A stretch of DNA of 64,000 nucleotides from Ryuthela nishihirai (Eukaryota > Arthropoda > Arachnida > Araneae > Heptathelidae). Under the pieces are notes generated by a model, which ran no database searches, was not told where the DNA came from, and was given only the letters and a program-made list of their open reading frames with translations. The DNA is taken from NCBI GenBank assembly GCA_038380435.1, contig JAWZYU010000034.1, positions 39,122,901 through 39,186,900 on the forward strand. Reading direction: 5' to 3'. The translations under genes and the position numbers were made by a program. Position 1 is the stretch's first letter. Each line of letters starts with the position of its first letter. Below are positions 63,691 to 64,000 of this stretch, one piece after another.

Positions 63691-64000
63691 TCTTCTTGAA
63701 ACTAACACTACTGTTCTGAGTAAAATGGAGATAGGAGATAATCATTTGAGTGATAAGGCAATGCAGGTTATTAAAAAAATAATGCAGTACTAAGCTGAAC
63801 CAACACACTACTAGTCTTAACAAATAGCATCACAAAGAACTTAATGTGTAAATGACCAGTTGAAAACTGATAAGAATATTTGAGTTTTATGCTGGTTGGC
63901 AAAACAGAGAAAGCTGCTAGAGAACACAAAAGTAGTGTATCAGGCAGTAAATATTTTGTGTAGGAAAAAATCAATGACTTACACAAGGACTCAGGGATTA
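63690..64000 (+). mobile_element. Old RTE-like LINE fragment, runs off the window
   Basis: ATTTGAGTGATAAGGCAATG, CACACTACTAGTCTTAACAA, CACAAAGAACTTAATGTGT and GGCAGTAAATATTTTGTG match the linker before the RT, as in 22250-22500. It probably continues past 64000. Confidence 0.72.

Overview
This is a eukaryotic, AT-rich, repeat-laden genomic window. I read it as arthropod, possibly a chelicerate. The taxon is an inference from the gene structure and from the DUF4817-type Tc1/mariner transposon; nothing here fixes the species. There are no operons, CRISPR arrays or prokaryotic genes.

The one host gene I can support is an NDRG-family gene (N-myc downstream-regulated; the Drosophila member is MESK2). 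It lies on the + strand from about 15.4 to 57.8 kb. Eleven exons were found by translation and splice sites. All junctions have AG/GT borders and compatible phases, and they give 333 codons with no stop. The first coding exon starts at ATG 15393 and has an acceptor AG just upstream, so a 5' non-coding exon is likely further left. Exon 11 ends in an open phase, so the 3' end was not found and is probably beyond the window. The last intron seen is about 15 kb. Like other NDRG proteins, this one is an alpha/beta-hydrolase-fold pseudoenzyme with Gly where the nucleophile Ser would be.

Nearly everything else is mobile DNA. Two tRNA-derived SINE families dominate. SINE-A is about 390 bp: a tRNA-Met-like head, a core that resembles the Nin-DC/Inv-type SINE domains, and a short (AACCC)n tail. 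SINE-B is about 200 bp: a Ser/Leu-like tRNA head, a body ending in a perfect 16-bp palindrome around CAGCTG, and an (ATTT)n tail. SINE-A is very dense in the first 13 kb. One SINE-B body is joined to a 5S rRNA-derived head instead of a tRNA head (17.0-17.3 kb). One SINE-A carries an internal array of about 20 units of about 41 bp that looks expanded from its own sequence (1.6-2.5 kb).

DNA transposons are: a DUF4817-type IS630/Tc1/mariner element with near-identical 91-bp terminal inverted repeats (8631-10099); a Tc1-like element (45723-46982) with a 76-bp deletion derivative (7153-7228); a mariner (38787-40510) split by a SINE-A; several decayed Tc1/mariner remnants; a hAT of the ZBED5/SCAND3 type (about 51.5-56.8 kb) split by a LINE; and several palindromic MITE or fold-back elements. 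Non-LTR retrotransposons are one long and one 5'-truncated copy of an RTE-like LINE with (TCA/TGA)n tails, older fragments of it, and a Jockey/CR1-like fragment.

Layout: 0-15 kb is SINE- and mariner-rich sequence upstream of the coding exons; 15-58 kb is the NDRG gene with repeats in its introns; 58-64 kb is AT-rich sequence with LINE, SINE and transposase debris, either the next NDRG intron or downstream sequence.
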